A stretch of DNA of 64,000 nt from Gonocerus acuteangulatus (GCA_946811695.1 OX328130.1:69675973-69739972); one strand, 5' to 3'; positions 10,597 through 23,230 are shown, numbered from the stretch's first letter. Program-made: numbers and translations. The notes: generated from the sequence alone by a model not told the origin.

Positions 10597-10839
10597 ATGT
10601 CAAATGCATTGGGTAAAATAATTAAATACGAAGAAAAACCAAAATGCGAAATACGAATAAAAACCGTTCAAAACTCTAACAAAGACCTACCCTTAAAAGA
10701 GACAGAAAGAACAGATAAAAGAGAAACTCCATCCCGAGAGCGTTCCCAGTCACCTAGTGATTCTATCTCACCTGATAGGGGTGAAGATCCTCCAAAACGC
10801 CGACGCACTATGAAACCTTCACGATATGACTCCAATTAG
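10597..10839 (+). pseudogene. Charged ORF, possible LINE ORF1 carboxy-terminal remnant
   Basis: This 80-residue ATG ORF is hydrophilic with a Ser/Pro/Arg-rich end (SRERSQSPSDSISPDRGEDP, then KRRRTMKPSRYDS). It lies about 640 bases upstream of the endonuclease ORF of an I-type LINE on the same strand. LINE ORF1 proteins often end in such basic, disordered tails, so a remnant of ORF1 is plausible. No zinc knuckles are visible. It could equally be chance or another gene. Confidence 0.3.
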
Positions 10840-11088
10840 TATAAAACTATAACCAAGCTACCGATAACTCTTTCTGATATTCACTTTCCCCTTCTATCTA
10901 CCAAATGACTATGGTACTATTATTTATAAACTCATATTTTATAATAAAAAATGTCAAATATGTTCCTGGTACTGGGATAATACAATATAATAAAATTATA
11001 TTGTTATCTAATAACTTCCTTTTTTATCAATTATTCCTCTATCTATGGTAATCAAAAAACATCACTGCACTATTTAGGTGGTCAGATA

Positions 11089-11484
11089 ATGCCTAAATTA
11101 TTCATAGTGTTTTCAAAATTCTTATTCAAAATAGCCATGCAAGTCGTATTGGTTTTCTATTTTGTATTAATATTTATTTCTGTCATATATGTTCCATACA
11201 ATAACATCTCATATAATACAGGTCTCTCACAATGTGTTTATGTGTATGGTTACTTCTTCGAACAGATTCTGTCTCTTACAATATATAATTTACTGAACAA
11301 CTTAAGTATTTTCTATAATAAATTTTATACAAATCTCAACCTTTCTTTACGCCGCCTTTATCAAACTAATTGTTTAGCTATAGTAGTTTCTTACATCGGA
11401 ACTGCCTTTTTTTCAGTTATGACATATTTTACTTGTATGTATTACTGGAATCGCAGGTTTAATACTTTTGTATTCTTATTATGA
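11089..11484 (+). other. Hydrophobic ORF overlapping the LINE endonuclease start
   Basis: The 131-residue ORF is open because of T-rich DNA and predicts several hydrophobic stretches. Its TGA overlaps the ATG of the endonuclease ORF (ATGA at 11481), as ORF1/ORF2 of LINEs often do. It has no LINE ORF1 motif, so I consider it most likely a T-rich spacer that happens to be open. Confidence 0.15.
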
Positions 11485-14400
11485 GTATATTACAGTGGAA
11501 CATTAATGGTCTTATCTCACATAAGCCTGACATAATGTTATTACTAAACGATCTACAATCCAATATTATCTGTGTCCAGGAAACTCACTTAAAGGACTGC
11601 AATGATTTTAAAATTCCTGGCTATTCTATTTTCAGGCAAGATTATTTAGACGGTTTGATTGCATGTGGAGGTGTGGCGATAATAGTTTCTAATGATATTC
11701 CCTGTAGCCCCCTCTCTCTTAATACTGATTTACAGGCAGTAGCTATACAAATCCATAGACCTTTTAAGTTATCCATCTGTTGTCTTTACTTACCTCCAGG
11801 CAAACCTTTCAACGAAGCCCAGTTGCACCACCTTTACACTCAGCTACCTGAACCTGTAGCTATTTTAGGGGACTTTAATAGTCATAATATTTTATGGTAT
11901 TCGAACACTACAGATTCCAGAGGTAGAGCAATTGAATCCTTCTTGAATACATCATTGCTTCTTCCCCTTAACGACTCTCCCACTTATCTATACTCAGCTT
12001 CCGGTTCCCTGTCTCACATTGATTTGTCCTTAGTTAGCCCTTCGATTGCTCCTCATTGTAATTGGCGTACTGCGGATGATCTTTACGGTTCGGACCACTT
12101 CCCGATAGTAATAAACATCATTCCAAGGGTACTCAATCCTCCAACCATTCAAAAATGGAAAATAAATGAAGCAAACTGGGAAGAATATAGGAAATTAGCT
12201 ACCTTCTCCAAAATTACATTAAACGAAACTAGCATTAATTCACTAAATTCCCAAATATCAGATACAATTTTAATGGCAGCTGAAATATCAATTCCACAAA
12301 CTAAGTCTGTACATTCAAGAGTTCTAGTGCCCTGGTGGAACGAGGAGTGCAAAAATGCAATTAAAGAGAGGAAGAATAAGCTCCGCAAGTTTTAACGATA
12401 TCCGAGTTCAGAAAATTTAAATAAGTATATTGAAGCTAGAAAGAATGCAAGATACACCATTAAAAAATCCAAAAGAGACTCATGGCGACATTTCCTTACT
12501 AAAATAAACTGCCACACCCCTCCTTCAGATGTTTGAAAACAAGTTAGGAAAATAATAGGCCACAATAATAAAAACTTCATGCTTAATTCTATTAAAACAA
12601 ATTCAGGATTAATTACAGAACCCTCAGAAATTGTAAACTTTCTTGGAACACACTTCGAGGCAGTCTCGTCCGATGGCACATACTTAGACTACCTTTTAGA
12701 AATGAAAATAATTACGGAGGCAGAACCAATAGCAGTACACGTAGACCCCCTTGATCCTCTTAACCATCCTTTTACAATGGCAGAGTTTACTCAAGCACTC
12801 AAATCACGAAGAGATACCGCACCTGGTCCAGATAATATCAGTATAGCTATGATCAAAAATCTAACATTAGGAAACAAAGAATTCATTCTTCGTTATTTCA
12901 ACAAAATATTTAGTAAGACGGAGATTCCTGAAATATGGGGCCAATCCATCTCAATACCTTTACTAAAGAAAAATAAGCCAGTTGACCAAGTATCCAGCTA
13001 CAGACTAATTTCCCTCTAACAGCTACAGACTAATTTCCCTCTCCTGTAAGTTATTTGAGAAAATAATTGTTAACAGGCTTCAATGGTTTTTTGAACGTTT
13101 TAACCACCATGCTGAATGGCAAAGTGGATTCAGAAGAGGTCGAAGCACACAAGACAATCTAATAAAACTAGAGAGTGATATTAGGGAAGCAATAAATAAA
13201 AAGGAAAAGGTTTTAGCAGTATTTATAAACATTAAAAATGCCTTTGATTGTGTGTGGAGGAGACATATCATTAACAGTCTTTTAGAGAAAGGAATCAATG
13301 GATTTATCTTAGGATTTATTATTAGTTTCCTTAAAAAACGAACATTCAAAATCCGAAACGGCTTCACCACTTCCAATGAATTTATACAAAAAAATGGATT
13401 CCCCCAGGGAAGTGTTATTAGTCCTTTTCTATTTACATTGACAATAAATTAAGTTTTCGAACAATTAGTCTTCCCCACAAGGGCCATGTTATTTGCCAAT
13501 GACCTAGAGATATATTGTGCCGATAAGAATCCTGGTAGGCTACAGAATCACATCCAATATTCATTGGATTCAATAGGAAATTGGTTTAATAATCATGGTT
13601 TCACAGTATCCTTAAACAAAACCACTGCCATTCTTTTCAGTTCTCGAAAGGTTGAAAATCCACCAGCATTGTACATAAACAATGAGCGAATAATTTATGC
13701 AAACCATACATTATACTTGGGTCTAATATTTGATAGTCATCTGAGCTGGGTCCACCACATAAAAGAACTAAAAGCCAAGTGTCTTCGTGCCATGAACATA
13801 CTCAAAGTCCTAGCAAATACCTCATGGGGAGCATATAGAACAAGCATGCTCATGCTCTATCGTAGCCTCATTAGATCAAAGCTGGATTATGGATGTACGG
13901 CCTATGGATCTGCATCTCAGAAAACTCTTGCAATGCTAGACTCCGTACATTATCTTGGACTAAGAATCGCTACTGGAGCCTTTCGATCAAGTCCTGTGGT
14001 GAGTATATGCGCCGAGTCCGGGGAGCCTCCACTTCAATTTAGAAGAAAACAACTAACACTTAGTTATTACATTTCTCTTTTTGCTTCTTATTCCCATCCA
14101 CTTCAAATTGTTTTGGACAACTTTCTTCCACAAAATCATAACAACTGTAGGAAATCATTCTATCATAGAGCTATAGAACTTTCTAACGATCACAACATAG
14201 ACAAGAATCTAATTCTTAAAGAGACTAATTACACCAAACCTCCCTGGACACTCCCCGTTCCTTTCATAAACATAAAACTGACTAAATATTTAAAAAAAGA
14301 CACCAGCCCGCTCATACTTATCTCAGAATTTAACAAAATTACGGAAGGAATTCCACTAGCTAGTCAGGTTTATACTGATGGCTCAAAAACCGAAGATGGT

Positions 14401-15147
14401 GTAGGAGCAGCTGTAGTTTGCGATTCAAGAATTAATAAATTTTCATTAAACCATGAATGCTCCATCTATACTGCTGAGTTGCTCGCCATTCTCAAATCAC
14501 TAAATATCATTATTCCAAACGGTACAAAACTGTATGTATTTTCTGACTCTCTTTCAACATTATTGTCAATACCTAAGCTGGCTTCCACACATCCATTCAT
14601 AGTTGAACTTCGAACTACCCTAGATAATTTGCAGAAAAATAATACACAAGTTATATTCACATGGATACCAAGTCATTGCGGTATAACAGGGAATGAAAAA
14701 TTGGCTATTAAAGAAGGTTCGACCATAAATCATGTACCTAGGAAGGATTTAATTTGCTCGATGAAGAAGAAAGTTCGCTCTACCTGGGATAGGGAATGGC
14801 GGCAAATTAGAGAAAACAAGCTAAGAGAAATCAAAGCATCTACAGCTACCTGGGACACTTCAATACGTGCGACTAGAAGGGAAGAGGTAGTTCTTACACG
14901 CCTCAGAATTGGATACACGAGGCTTACACACTCACACTTAATGACAAAAGATCCACCAACTTTGTGCATCACCTGTGGAACATTAGTAAGTGTTAAGCAT
15001 ATACTGACAGAGTGTAGAAATTATGAACTTGAAAGAAGAACTCACGATATTTCAGGAACATTAGATGAAACATTGGGTGATACCAAAACTGCAATAACCA
15101 AATTAATCAATTTTATGAAGGAAACCGGACTATTTAATAAAATATAA
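11481..15147 (+). pseudogene. I-type LINE ORF2 (endonuclease, RT, RNase H), decayed
   Basis: The endonuclease (11481-12395) has ILQWNINGLISHKPD, ICVQETHL, AILGDFNSHN, SHIDLSLVS and YGSDHFPIV, the AP-endonuclease boxes. RT pieces follow: APGPDNIS (12830), LISL (13010), VFINIKNAFDCVW (13220), NGFPQGSVISPFLF (13390) and MLFANDLEIYC (13486), where the catalytic FADD has become FAND. The last ORF (13486-15147) continues into RNase H (VYTDGSKTEDGVGAA, ELLAILKSL, FSDSLSTL, WIPSHCGITGNE) and the Cys/His tail (LCITCG, HILTEC). RNase H after RT places it in the I group. At least four disruptions break it: TAA at 12393, TGA in place of Trp at 12534, a 25-bp duplication at 12996 and TAA at 13450. It is not functional. 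Confidence 0.9.
12996..13042 (+). repeat. 25-bp tandem duplication inside LINE RT
   Basis: AGCTACAGACTAATTTCCCT occurs at 12996 and again at 13021. The unit is 25 bases, so it shifts the RT frame and creates the stop after LISL, the YRPISL-like motif. Confidence 0.9.
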
Positions 15148-16195
15148 CAAATTTAATTATTAATTTAGGAGGATATAGATCCTCTCCGGACTTGTCCACA
15201 ACATATGTAATTGTAACAAAGTATACGAGTAGCCTTGTGAAGCTGGGGTTGCCTCGCATCAGCTGAGAGTGGTAATCTTAGTCAATATAAAATACTAATT
15301 ATTATTTTTTCTAAATTCTCTTAATCCATAATACTCATATTTCAATAAACTCAATTCATACTATTAAAATAAAATCCAACCATAAAGTTTTTTTCTTTCT
15401 TTCTCCTTTAACGGTGACCATGACCCATGTGGTTGATTTCACCCAAAAAAAAAAAAAAAAAAAAATGAACTTAAAAAAGAAAACTTTGAAAATATTTTTC
15501 ATACTGAAGATGGACATAATGAACATTGAATGTAAAAAGTATTCCTTGTTTTTTGAAATGATTCTTTATATGAATATGGAAATTTCAATTTAATTTCCTG
15601 TTGTACATAAAAAATAATTAAAAAAAAAAAAAGAAAGAAAGAAAGAAAACTTAATATTTGAATGAGCTCAGGAAGCTCAGCTTTGAGCTATACTTTTTTC
15701 TTTTTTTTTTTTCATAGTGGATATTTTTAATTATATCATATTATTAATTTGAAATTAAAATTATTAAATATCGGATAAAGGGTAACATTAAAATTAAAGA
15801 CAGAAAATATATGTAAATAGATAAAAATAATTTTTTTTTTAAAGTTTTGATATAAGTGACTTTGTAAAAGTTTTGATATAAGTGACTTTGTATACAGCCA
15901 TAAAACATGTGTTGTAAATGTAAATTATATTATTGTATGTAATTTTTTTGTTGTTATAAGACATAATTTATAATTTTTATTAAGACTTTTTAGAATATTT
16001 ATAAATTAATTTAGAGCATATTAAGAAAACAAATTTAAACTTTTTAAAATGAAACCAGTTAATAGTATCCAATATTTAGATAGTAATGCTACCCTGAGCC
16101 GGAAAACAAAATCTTTAGACCAAATTAAATTAAAAAAAAAATTTAAAACATGCTAAGCAGTTTTTATTTTTTTTTACACCGGAGCCCACCCGAAA
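15148..16195 (+). other. LINE 3' UTR and AT-rich spacer
   Basis: The first ~150 bases (GATCCTCTCCGGAC, then AGCTGGGGTTGCCTCGCATC) read like the 3' UTR of the I-type LINE. The rest is AT-rich, with poly(A) at 15446-15464 and (GAAA)n near 15630. No gene was seen. Confidence 0.5.
15841..15892 (+). repeat. Perfect 26-bp tandem duplication
   Basis: Two identical units beginning AAAGTTTTGATATAAGTGAC lie head to tail at 15841 and 15867. Confidence 0.95.
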
Positions 16196-16860
16196 TGTAA
16201 TGATCTATAAGGGGGTGCTCTAGAAAGAGTTAGTTTCTGGCATAGCAAAAAGTAGCATTCCTATTCAAAATAAAGACTTAAGTTATATTCCATAAGTCCA
16301 TCACAAATATTATCTTTTGTCAACCAATTAAATAAATAAAAGAGTAATAAAAGTAATAGCTATGGGCAGTGCTTAGCTTGGCAGTATTTATTTATTTTTA
16401 AAGGCAGTGTGAAATAAAAGAAGATTCCAAAGTCTCGGCTAGGAGCGATAAGGCATCGAGAGATATCAGTTTCCCAGGAAGATAAGAATAGAGGTGCTTC
16501 CAAAGATGACCTTTGAACATCCAGGTGGCAATCACTGTAGACAAACACCCTTGGTATGGTGGGAGTAACGCCTCTATAAAAAGGGCCTTCCCCCACCACT
16601 CGCTCTCACTCCAGCGCCAACGAAGGGCCAGAGGACTCTCATTCGAGCGCCAGAGACGAAGGGCACACGATCTCCCTGCAGAACCAGCTGGTCAGCCGAC
16701 ACCAAGCTCTCACTTCATCTTCACATGATGGCCAGACACCACTCCATGATCTAGCAGCCGACCATCATTCTCATCAACATGCCAATATAACTACGACCAG
16801 TCTGCCTCTTCACTTCCAGAACATCCATATCATAAGCTGAGTATACCTCAATAACTGCCA
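16196..16860 (+). promoter_or_regulatory. Promoter-like or solo-LTR-like region
   Basis: A TATA-box string CTATAAAAAGGG lies at about 16573 and is followed by a C-rich segment (CCTTCCCCCACCACTCGCTC) and a less AT-rich patch to 16850 with CGCCAACGAAGGGCC and CGCCAGAGACGAAGGG. The composition resembles the U3/R part of an LTR or a Pol II promoter. The region is not in duplication copy 2, and no partner LTR, primer site or clear TG...CA ends were found. ORFs across it have no recognised product. Confidence 0.35.
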
Positions 16861-17370
16861 ATCTTCAATTAAATTCAAAAGCTAGCTAAAATTTCATAAT
16901 GACCAGTATTTATATTTTAATATATAAGTTAATATTTTAATTATGTTCTAACTTTTCTTTAATAACCAACATTGATACAATTATGTGAGTCAAGCACCTT
17001 TTCTTTTTTATATTTTATTTTATATCACAGCCATGCCAAATCATAAATTATATTTTTTATTTCAATATAAGTCATTTGTTTCCAACTCTATTTTATTTAC
17101 TACGAACCTTTCTCCTGGTATTTAATATGGTCTCAACACATAAAAGGACAGATGGTAAGAAGTGGTTTTAATTTGATATTTCTCATGCTTTTCTTTCCGG
17201 AAATTTATTAAATTAATTTATTTATTCAAATAGTTTTATTCATAAATCCGTATGTGGTGAGTTTGGTAATTTTAAATGAACCCTGAGATATAATGAAAAT
17301 ATAATATAAACATTTCAAATCAACTTTTCCTATAATAACTTAAATTATAGGAAAAGTATGGTGCTATTAA
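16861..17370. other. AT-rich spacer
   Basis: No gene or named repeat was recognised. Confidence 0.4.
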
Positions 17371-17402
17371 AAGGTGCTAATGACCTCAGCAGTAGATGCA
17401 CC
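17371..17402 (+). repeat. Isolated SINE 3'-tail motif
   Basis: AAGGTGCTAATGACCTCAGC followed by AGTAGATGCACC and an A-rich run. It is the same 3' end seen in SINE family 2, here without the SINE body. Confidence 0.55.
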
Positions 17403-17465
17403 AAAAGAAAAAGAAAAAAAAAACCTTTTAAATATTTTCTATTTTCTTGCCCAAACCAAAACACC

Positions 17466-17468
<3 letters not shown>

Positions 17469-17522
<54 letters not shown>
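17469..17522. repeat. (TA)n(TG)n microsatellite at LINE 3' end
   Basis: About 18 TA units run into about 9 TG units directly at the 3' end of the minus-strand LINE. The same compound tract is in copy 2 (51863-51922). Confidence 0.9.
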
Positions 17523-17523
<1 letters not shown>

Positions 17524-19045
17524 AATTTATTTATTGGCTTAAGCAAGAATACTAGCAGGCCCACAGGGTTTGTGTGGTTTTTCCTGCTGTCTTGCGGATA
17601 TTCTCCTGCCAGTTAAGTTTGGAGTCTAACATAACACCCAAGTACTTCACTCTCTTGGAAAAACTTCAGTTGTGGCCTGACAGGCTAGGTGTACCCAGTC
17701 CATCCAGTTTCCTCTTCAAAGTGACTGGCACCAATGTTATTTTCTGTGGGTTAATTCTAAGGTACTTCTCCTGACACCACTCGTCCACCTAAAACAGCGC
17801 TGTTCAGCAGTTCACTCACGATTGATTGCACCTTGCCAACCACCGTAATTACCAGATCATCTGCATATGCTTGTGCTGAGAAGCCCTGATTCTTCAGCTT
17901 CGTCAGCAGTGTATCCACCACTATACGCCATAGGAGAGGTGACAGGACGCCCCCTGGGGACATCCTGTTTTAGGTACAATATTCTTGCAGCAGTTCCTCT
18001 CTGTCAGCCTAATAATGCGGTTCCTCAGAAGGTTGACAGTCCAGTACATGACGAATTCTTCGACCTCTTTCTCAATCATGGCTTCTTCGACTGCCTTTGA
18101 TAGGGGTGCAGTCGAAGGCTCCCTCAACATCAAGAAACAACTTACACACAGAGCAATTTTCTTGTACTGTAATGCTTGCTCCAGTCAGTACACGAGATGG
18201 TGGAGAGCCAATTCGCATGACTTGCCAGACTGGTACGCCAGATGTTCATTAAGTGGGTTCCGTCTTAACGCAGTGTCTCTTATGCGCCTGTCTATGATCT
18301 TCTCCAGTGTCTTCAGTAAGAAGGATGATAGACAGATCGGCCCGTAATCCTTTGCATACAGGTGTGACGCTCTACCCCTGGGTATGAAACAGAGTTTGTC
18401 CACTCTCCAGGTCCGTGGAATGTGTCCCCTCACCAAACTACTCCTCAAGAGGTTTAGGAGTGTTGGCATGAGTATATCTACCCCATGCTGCAAGAAAGCG
18501 GGATATATGCCATTTAGGCCCGGGGATTTATATGGTTTATACGTCCCAATGGCCCATCTGATGTATGCTGCCTTGACAATCTCCCTTGCATGGCTCCAGA
18601 TTTCCTCGTCTGATAGGATAGTCATCTCCTTCATCTGAGTTAGCCTCCTCGCTAGTTGGAAAATGAGTAGCGAGGATATAGTTCGTGGTTTCTTCCACCG
18701 ATTCCTTATAGCCATCAGCCTTCTTAACAGTCCCAATAAGTTTTGTGGGGCTGTTGGCTAGTACCTTATGACGTCTTGAGTATTCCGTGACACTGTTCAC
18801 TTCTGTGCAGAATTTCCTCCATGACTCTCTCTTAGCTTTCCTCACAGCTGTGTTGTTCTGTGACAATTTCTTCCTTTATTCCTCCCTGTTGACTTTGCGT
18901 TTGGCTCTGTTGAAGAGCTTCCTTGATCACTCCTGAGTCTGGATAGATTCCCGTTCCACCAGGAGGAACTGCTGTTGGTCACCACATTTTTTCCAGCACA
19001 GGTACCTTCAAAAGCCACATTATGAAATCTTCTTAACATAATAAT
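17523..19045 (-). pseudogene. R1/Jockey-type LINE fragment (copy 1)
   Basis: Read from 19039 downward, broken frames give KAKRESWRKFCTEVNS, IGTYKPYKSPGLNGIYPAFL, RTWRVDKLCFIPRGRAS, KDYGPICLSSFLLKTLEKII, ERNCCKNIVPKTGCPQGA, GGVLSPLLWRIVVDTLL and AQAYADDLVI. These are RT motifs in order: the KSPGxDGI box, FIPK/YRPISLTSFLLKTLE, PQGGVLSP and YADD. The endonuclease and most of the C-terminus are missing, and several frameshifts are present. The sequence is duplicated at 51923-53398 with independent small indels, so it predates the duplication. It lies in the intron between zinc-finger exons A and B. Confidence 0.85.
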
Positions 19046-19265
19046 TTTAAAATTTGGTGTGATGTTAAATTATATTCCAGAAATAAAAATAATGGGACAG
19101 GGACAAATAAATAAAAATTTACTTTAAAAATATATTTTGCAAAATAAATTTAAAATTAAAAAATTGTTAATAAGAAATATTCATACTGTGAGTATATAAC
19201 CTGTCTACTCAACATTCCGTAATTTTAAATGTATTTTTTTTCTGAGTAATTCCTGTTTCTTACAG

Positions 19266-19337
19266 GAATAAGGACCTACACACATATAAAAGAGGAAGAA
19301 GAGCTTAATTTACCTTTGGAATCTGAGCAGCTTGAAG
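19266..19337 (+). CDS. Zinc-finger gene copy 1, acidic exon B
   Basis: A 72-base exon with acceptor TTTCTTACAG and donor GTAGATAA. In phase 1 it encodes 24 residues: IRTYTHIKEEEELNLPLESE followed by QLE. It joins in frame to exon A upstream and exon C downstream, both phase 1. IKEE again fits a sumoylation consensus. The paralogue at 53599-53670 encodes the same residues. The flanking introns are AT-rich and conserved between the copies. The exon is an acidic linker between the unknown amino terminus and the finger array; its function is inferred from similar arthropod genes only. Confidence 0.65.
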
Positions 19338-20041
19338 GTAGATAATACGAATCATTATTTGTATAACTTTTATTCATATAATATTAAAAAATAAATGTAA
19401 GTTATTAGGTTTAGGCTAGAAAACGCTGTTAGCCTGTTGATGGGTATTTTTTTTTTTATTAATTATTAATTTTTGCCTACCTATTTAAACCAAAACTTCT
19501 AAAGCTTTGGGAATATCATCCTTTATTAGTACTAACATGTAAATTTGACTAAGCAATAAGATCCATGTAAATGTATAGAGCATATTTTCTGTATTCTTTC
19601 CATGGAGAACTTGTTTACTTTGATGTGACTCTTTTTAATAACATTGATACTTACAGTAGTGCTACTATTCTTTTGTTTATTTATGTTTGTAAAGCTGTGC
19701 ATGGTTGTATTCCGCTATTTCTGTGTGATGATAGCCGCTAATTTCTCATAAATTTGAATGTCTTCACTTTGACCAAATGTAACAGTTAACAAATAGTTTT
19801 ATATTCATCCAAAGGAATCTAGGACACTTTCTGGTAAGAAAAAAAAAATATGCGTTTAATACTATTAAGTGCGAAGAATAATATTTAAATGTCTATAAAG
19901 AGCTATGTATATTGTTGCTTTTAAAGTTTATTAGGTGCTAATGCTCTTTGGGTAATAATGTTGAGTTTTAGATATGCATTATATTTTATTCTCTTTCATG
20001 TTTTATTTATTTATTTATTTATTTATTTATTTTTTTTGCAG

Positions 20042-21411
20042 ATAATCTATTGCCTGAAGGGACCAAAAATCATGAAGATACTGAAATTAGACATGTTTTT
20101 GCCTCTGACATCTATCTTGCAAAGGAGATTATCTCTCATACTGAATACGATAAATGTACAATTTACAACAAGTCTCACTCCTGCCCTCATTGTGACTATT
20201 CTACATCTTATTCTCATAATTTAAAACAACACATCATTTCTATACATAGTACTGACAAACCTCACTGTTGTCCTCATTGTGACTTCACTACTGCTTATTC
20301 CCAATATTTAAAGCAACACATAATCTCTAAACATAGTGATGATAAACCTCACTCCTGCCCTCATTGTGACTATGCTACATCTTATTCTTCTTGTTTAAAA
20401 CAACACATAAGCTCAAAACATAGTACTGACAAACTTCACTCTTGTCCTTATTGTGAGTTCACTACTGCTTATTTCAAATCCTTAAAGCTACATATTGTCT
20501 CAAAACATAGTACTGACAAACCTCACTCCTGCCCTCATTGTGACTATTCTACGCCTTATTCTCATAATTTAAAACAACACATCATTTCTATACATAGTAC
20601 TGACAAACCTCACTGTTGTCCTCATTGTGACTTCACTACTGCTTATTCCCAATATTTAAAGCAACACATATTCTCTAAACATATTAATTATAGACCTCAC
20701 TCCTGCCCTCATTGTGACTATGCTACATCTTATCCTAATAATTTAAAACAGCACATCATTACTGTACATAGTACTGACAAAGCTCACTGTTGTCCTCATT
20801 GTGACTTCACTACTTCTTATTCCCAATATTTAAAGCAACACATAATCTCTAAACATAGTAATGATAAACCTCACTCTTGCCCTCATTGCGACTTCACTAC
20901 TGCTCATTCCCGATCCTTAAAGAAACACATTGTCTGTAAACATAGTAATGATAAACCTCACTCCTGTCCTCATTGTGATTATTCTACACGTTATTCTAGT
21001 AATTTAAAACAACACATCATTTCTATACATAATACTGACAAACCTCACTCCTGCCCTCATTGCGACTTCATTACTCCTAATTCTCAACGTATAAAGCAAC
21101 ACATTGTTTCAAAACATAGTAATGATAAACCTCACTGTTGTCCTCATTGTGACTTCACTACTGCTTATTCCCAATATTTAAAGCAACACATAATCTCTAA
21201 ACATAGTAATTATAAACCTCACTCCTGCACTCATTGTGACTATTCTACTTCTTATTCTCATCATTTAAAACAACACATAATCTCAAAACATACTATTGAC
21301 AAACCTCACTCTTGCCCTCATTGCGACTTCATTACTGCTTATTTACAAAATATAAAAAGACACATAATTTCGAAACACAGTAATTATAAACCTCACTCCA
21401 GCCCTCATTGA
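20042..21411 (+). CDS. Polydactyl C2H2 zinc-finger protein, finger exon (copy 1, 14 fingers)
   Basis: After a T-tract and GCAG acceptor the phase-1 exon encodes DNLLPEGTKNHEDTEIRHVF, a short spacer, then 14 complete fingers of 29 residues. Each follows C-x2-C-[DE]-[YF]-x-T-x6-[LI]-K-x-H-x4-H with a linker such as STDKPH or NDKPH in place of TGEKP. The aromatic residue is two positions after the second Cys, as in CTCF/ZFX-type fingers. Fingers mostly alternate a CDY(S/A)T and a CDFTT type. Presumed helix positions -1/2/3/6 vary (Y-H-N-Q, Y-Q-Y-Q, Y-S-C-Q, Y-K-S-L), which is consistent with sequence-specific DNA binding in the nucleus. The frame ends at TGA 21409-21411, where a finger TGT Cys codon has become TGA. 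A likely poly(A) signal is at 21913. Target and role are unknown. Confidence 0.85.
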
Positions 21412-21840
21412 GACTATGCTGCATCTCATTATCATAATTAAAAAGAACACAGTTCTATACAAAGTACTGACAAACCTCACTCTTGTCCTCATTGTGACTT
21501 CAATACTGTTCATTCCCGATCCTTAATGAAACACATTGTCTCGAAACATAGTAATGATAAACCTCACTGTTTAATTTTTGTGACTTCAACACTGCTTATT
21601 CATATCATGTAAAGAACAATATAGTGTTTAATCATAGCAATTACATGCCTCACTCCAATTATTCTCAACATTTAAACAGCTTCTCTAATTTAAGTAGTAG
21701 CAAATCTCACTCAACCTTCATTGTGTTATTCCTAACATTTTTAGTAATAAATCATCTTTGATCATAGATAGCACTAATCTAACTCCTACCCTATTAAACT
21801 GTTACAGCTCATTCCCAATATATAAACGCAATCTTGTTTT
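21412..21840 (+). pseudogene. Decayed fingers downstream of the zinc-finger stop (copy 1)
   Basis: Finger-like DNA continues after the stop: one finger with TGA, then CPHCDFNTVHSRSLMKHIV in frame, then increasingly degenerate units (CTTATTCATATCATG, CTCATTCCCAATATATAAA) to about 21840. The ancestral array was therefore longer. The same decayed tail is in copy 2. Confidence 0.75.
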
Positions 21841-21912
21841 TAATATATTAATTACAATGGTGTGCCTATTATAGCACTAAGTAATAATATAAGTATATTA
21901 AGATTGAACTTT

Positions 21913-21918
21913 AATAAA
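21913..21918 (+). promoter_or_regulatory. Candidate poly(A) signal
   Basis: AATAAA lies about 500 bases after the stop of the finger exon. It is conserved at 56865-56870 in copy 2, which supports use but does not prove it. Confidence 0.4.
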
Positions 21919-22146
21919 TCTGTTATACTTTATTATCAAACTTATATATAGGTCTATCCGCACTAACCTCTCCTTTGTCAACTCCTATAATTATTGAAAG
22001 AGTGGGTTGATTGAATGTCATTCTTTTGAGATGAATCTTCTTTTTGTTTAAATCTTTGCACGTTTTAATCTTAAAGTTCAGCCACGATCTCTTTCACATT
22101 GTTCATCCAAACAAAAATGGTTATATCTCTCCTTTTGACTCGTTAA

Positions 22147-23230
22147 CGCGTTCACTGCCCACGCCCCGGGAGCCGGGGTGAGCTATACCTTTGCCAGGTG
22201 CACTCGCCCCGGCTACCGGGGCCTCCTCCTACCTCCCGTTTTATTGCTCTAGCAAAGGCTGGACATCACGCAGAGGGGTTTAGATTGCTTCTGGGCATTG
22301 CTAAGTAAACAAGTCTTGTGGGAATGTCATTGGTTCCTGAAGAAATTACTTTTTTTTTGACAATTTCTTCAAAATTTACGTGAGTATCCAATAACAATAA
22401 ATTAAATGTGTAAAACCTTTTTATAATTATGCAGTACAGTTCATTATTGTGGAACGTTGTTCTTTAGATCCTAGAATGTCTGGACGTAGTGGAAAAAACA
22501 ACAGCGGCCATGGATTTTATTTAAGGTTGTCATTTTTTTTTAATATAAACATAACCAAATATTCTCTTCATAACAGTTATAACAGATGCCATTGCTTTAA
22601 TTCTGATTTAATTAAATGAATAATTATTCGTTGTAATGTCGTTTGCATCTTCATAATATATTTCTCAGTTTACTAAAAATCGACTTACGGAAAGTGAAGC
22701 TACGTTGACTAGTCGGCCTAAAAGTGTCTCCAAATTTCGGGCCGAGAAGTAAACGTAGCGCAACGGAAAGTAATATCTCCTCTCCTGTTCCTTCAGGTAC
22801 AAAATTATGAGTATTTGTGTCATTAAATTATAATAATGGAGAAAAGAATTTATAAAAATACTTATAAAATATTCTGATACGATTTTCTGGCATCACCCTA
22901 AAAAGGAAAAGTTCAGAAAAATGTATTTTACATTTTTTTATTGAATGTTCAGAAGTCATTTTATATTTTTAGAGTAATAAAACCCGCTTTATTTTCACAG
23001 TAGAGTAAATCCATGACATAATTTTTAATGCCTCTGATGACGAAATAGAAATCGAAAAAATTGAGAATGCTCATTTTTCAAGTAATGCTGCTAATTTCAA
23101 ATTTTTTGTACAACACATTAGAGGGCCTGCCAAATCTATGGCCCTCTATGACTTCAGGCTGGCGGGATGCCTCAAATTTGGCGGAACCTTGTCTGAAAAG
23201 TTACAAAGGGTAAACAATTAGGAGGAGATG
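22147..23230 (+). mobile_element. Left part of a TTAA-type transposon (copy 1)
   Basis: TTAA at 22143 is followed by CGCGTTCACTGCCCACG and two GC hairpins, CCCCGGGAGCCGGGG and CCCCGGCTACCGGGG. The same end opens the element at 57100-60450, whose right end carries the inverted 14-mer next to TTAA. Here the right end is missing: similarity to copy 2 stops at about 23230, so the segmental duplication breakpoint lies inside the element. The TTAA target suggests piggyBac or Kolobok. Confidence 0.6.
23009..23221 (+). pseudogene. Acidic ORF fragment inside the TTAA element
   Basis: A 70-codon open frame without an initial ATG follows a CACAG acceptor-like site and an in-frame TAA. It includes FNASDDEIEIEKIENAHFSS and PAKSMALYDFRLAGCLKFGG, ending at TAG 23219. 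Copy 2 (59580-59810) has a stop in the acidic part and a small insertion. Acidic amino termini are common in piggyBac transposases, but no catalytic motif is present. Just upstream, ATGTCTGGACGTAGTGGAAA at 22486 could begin the same protein. Confidence 0.35.

Noticed and set aside
12149..12388. Minus-strand ORFs across the I-type LINE (also 12392-12679 and 13080-13376)
   Set aside because: They are antisense to endonuclease and RT motifs on the plus strand and have no domains.
20150..21400. CRISPR-like regular repeats with 87-base period
   Set aside because: The period is one zinc finger (29 codons), the frame is open and the ligands are conserved; it is a coding tandem array.
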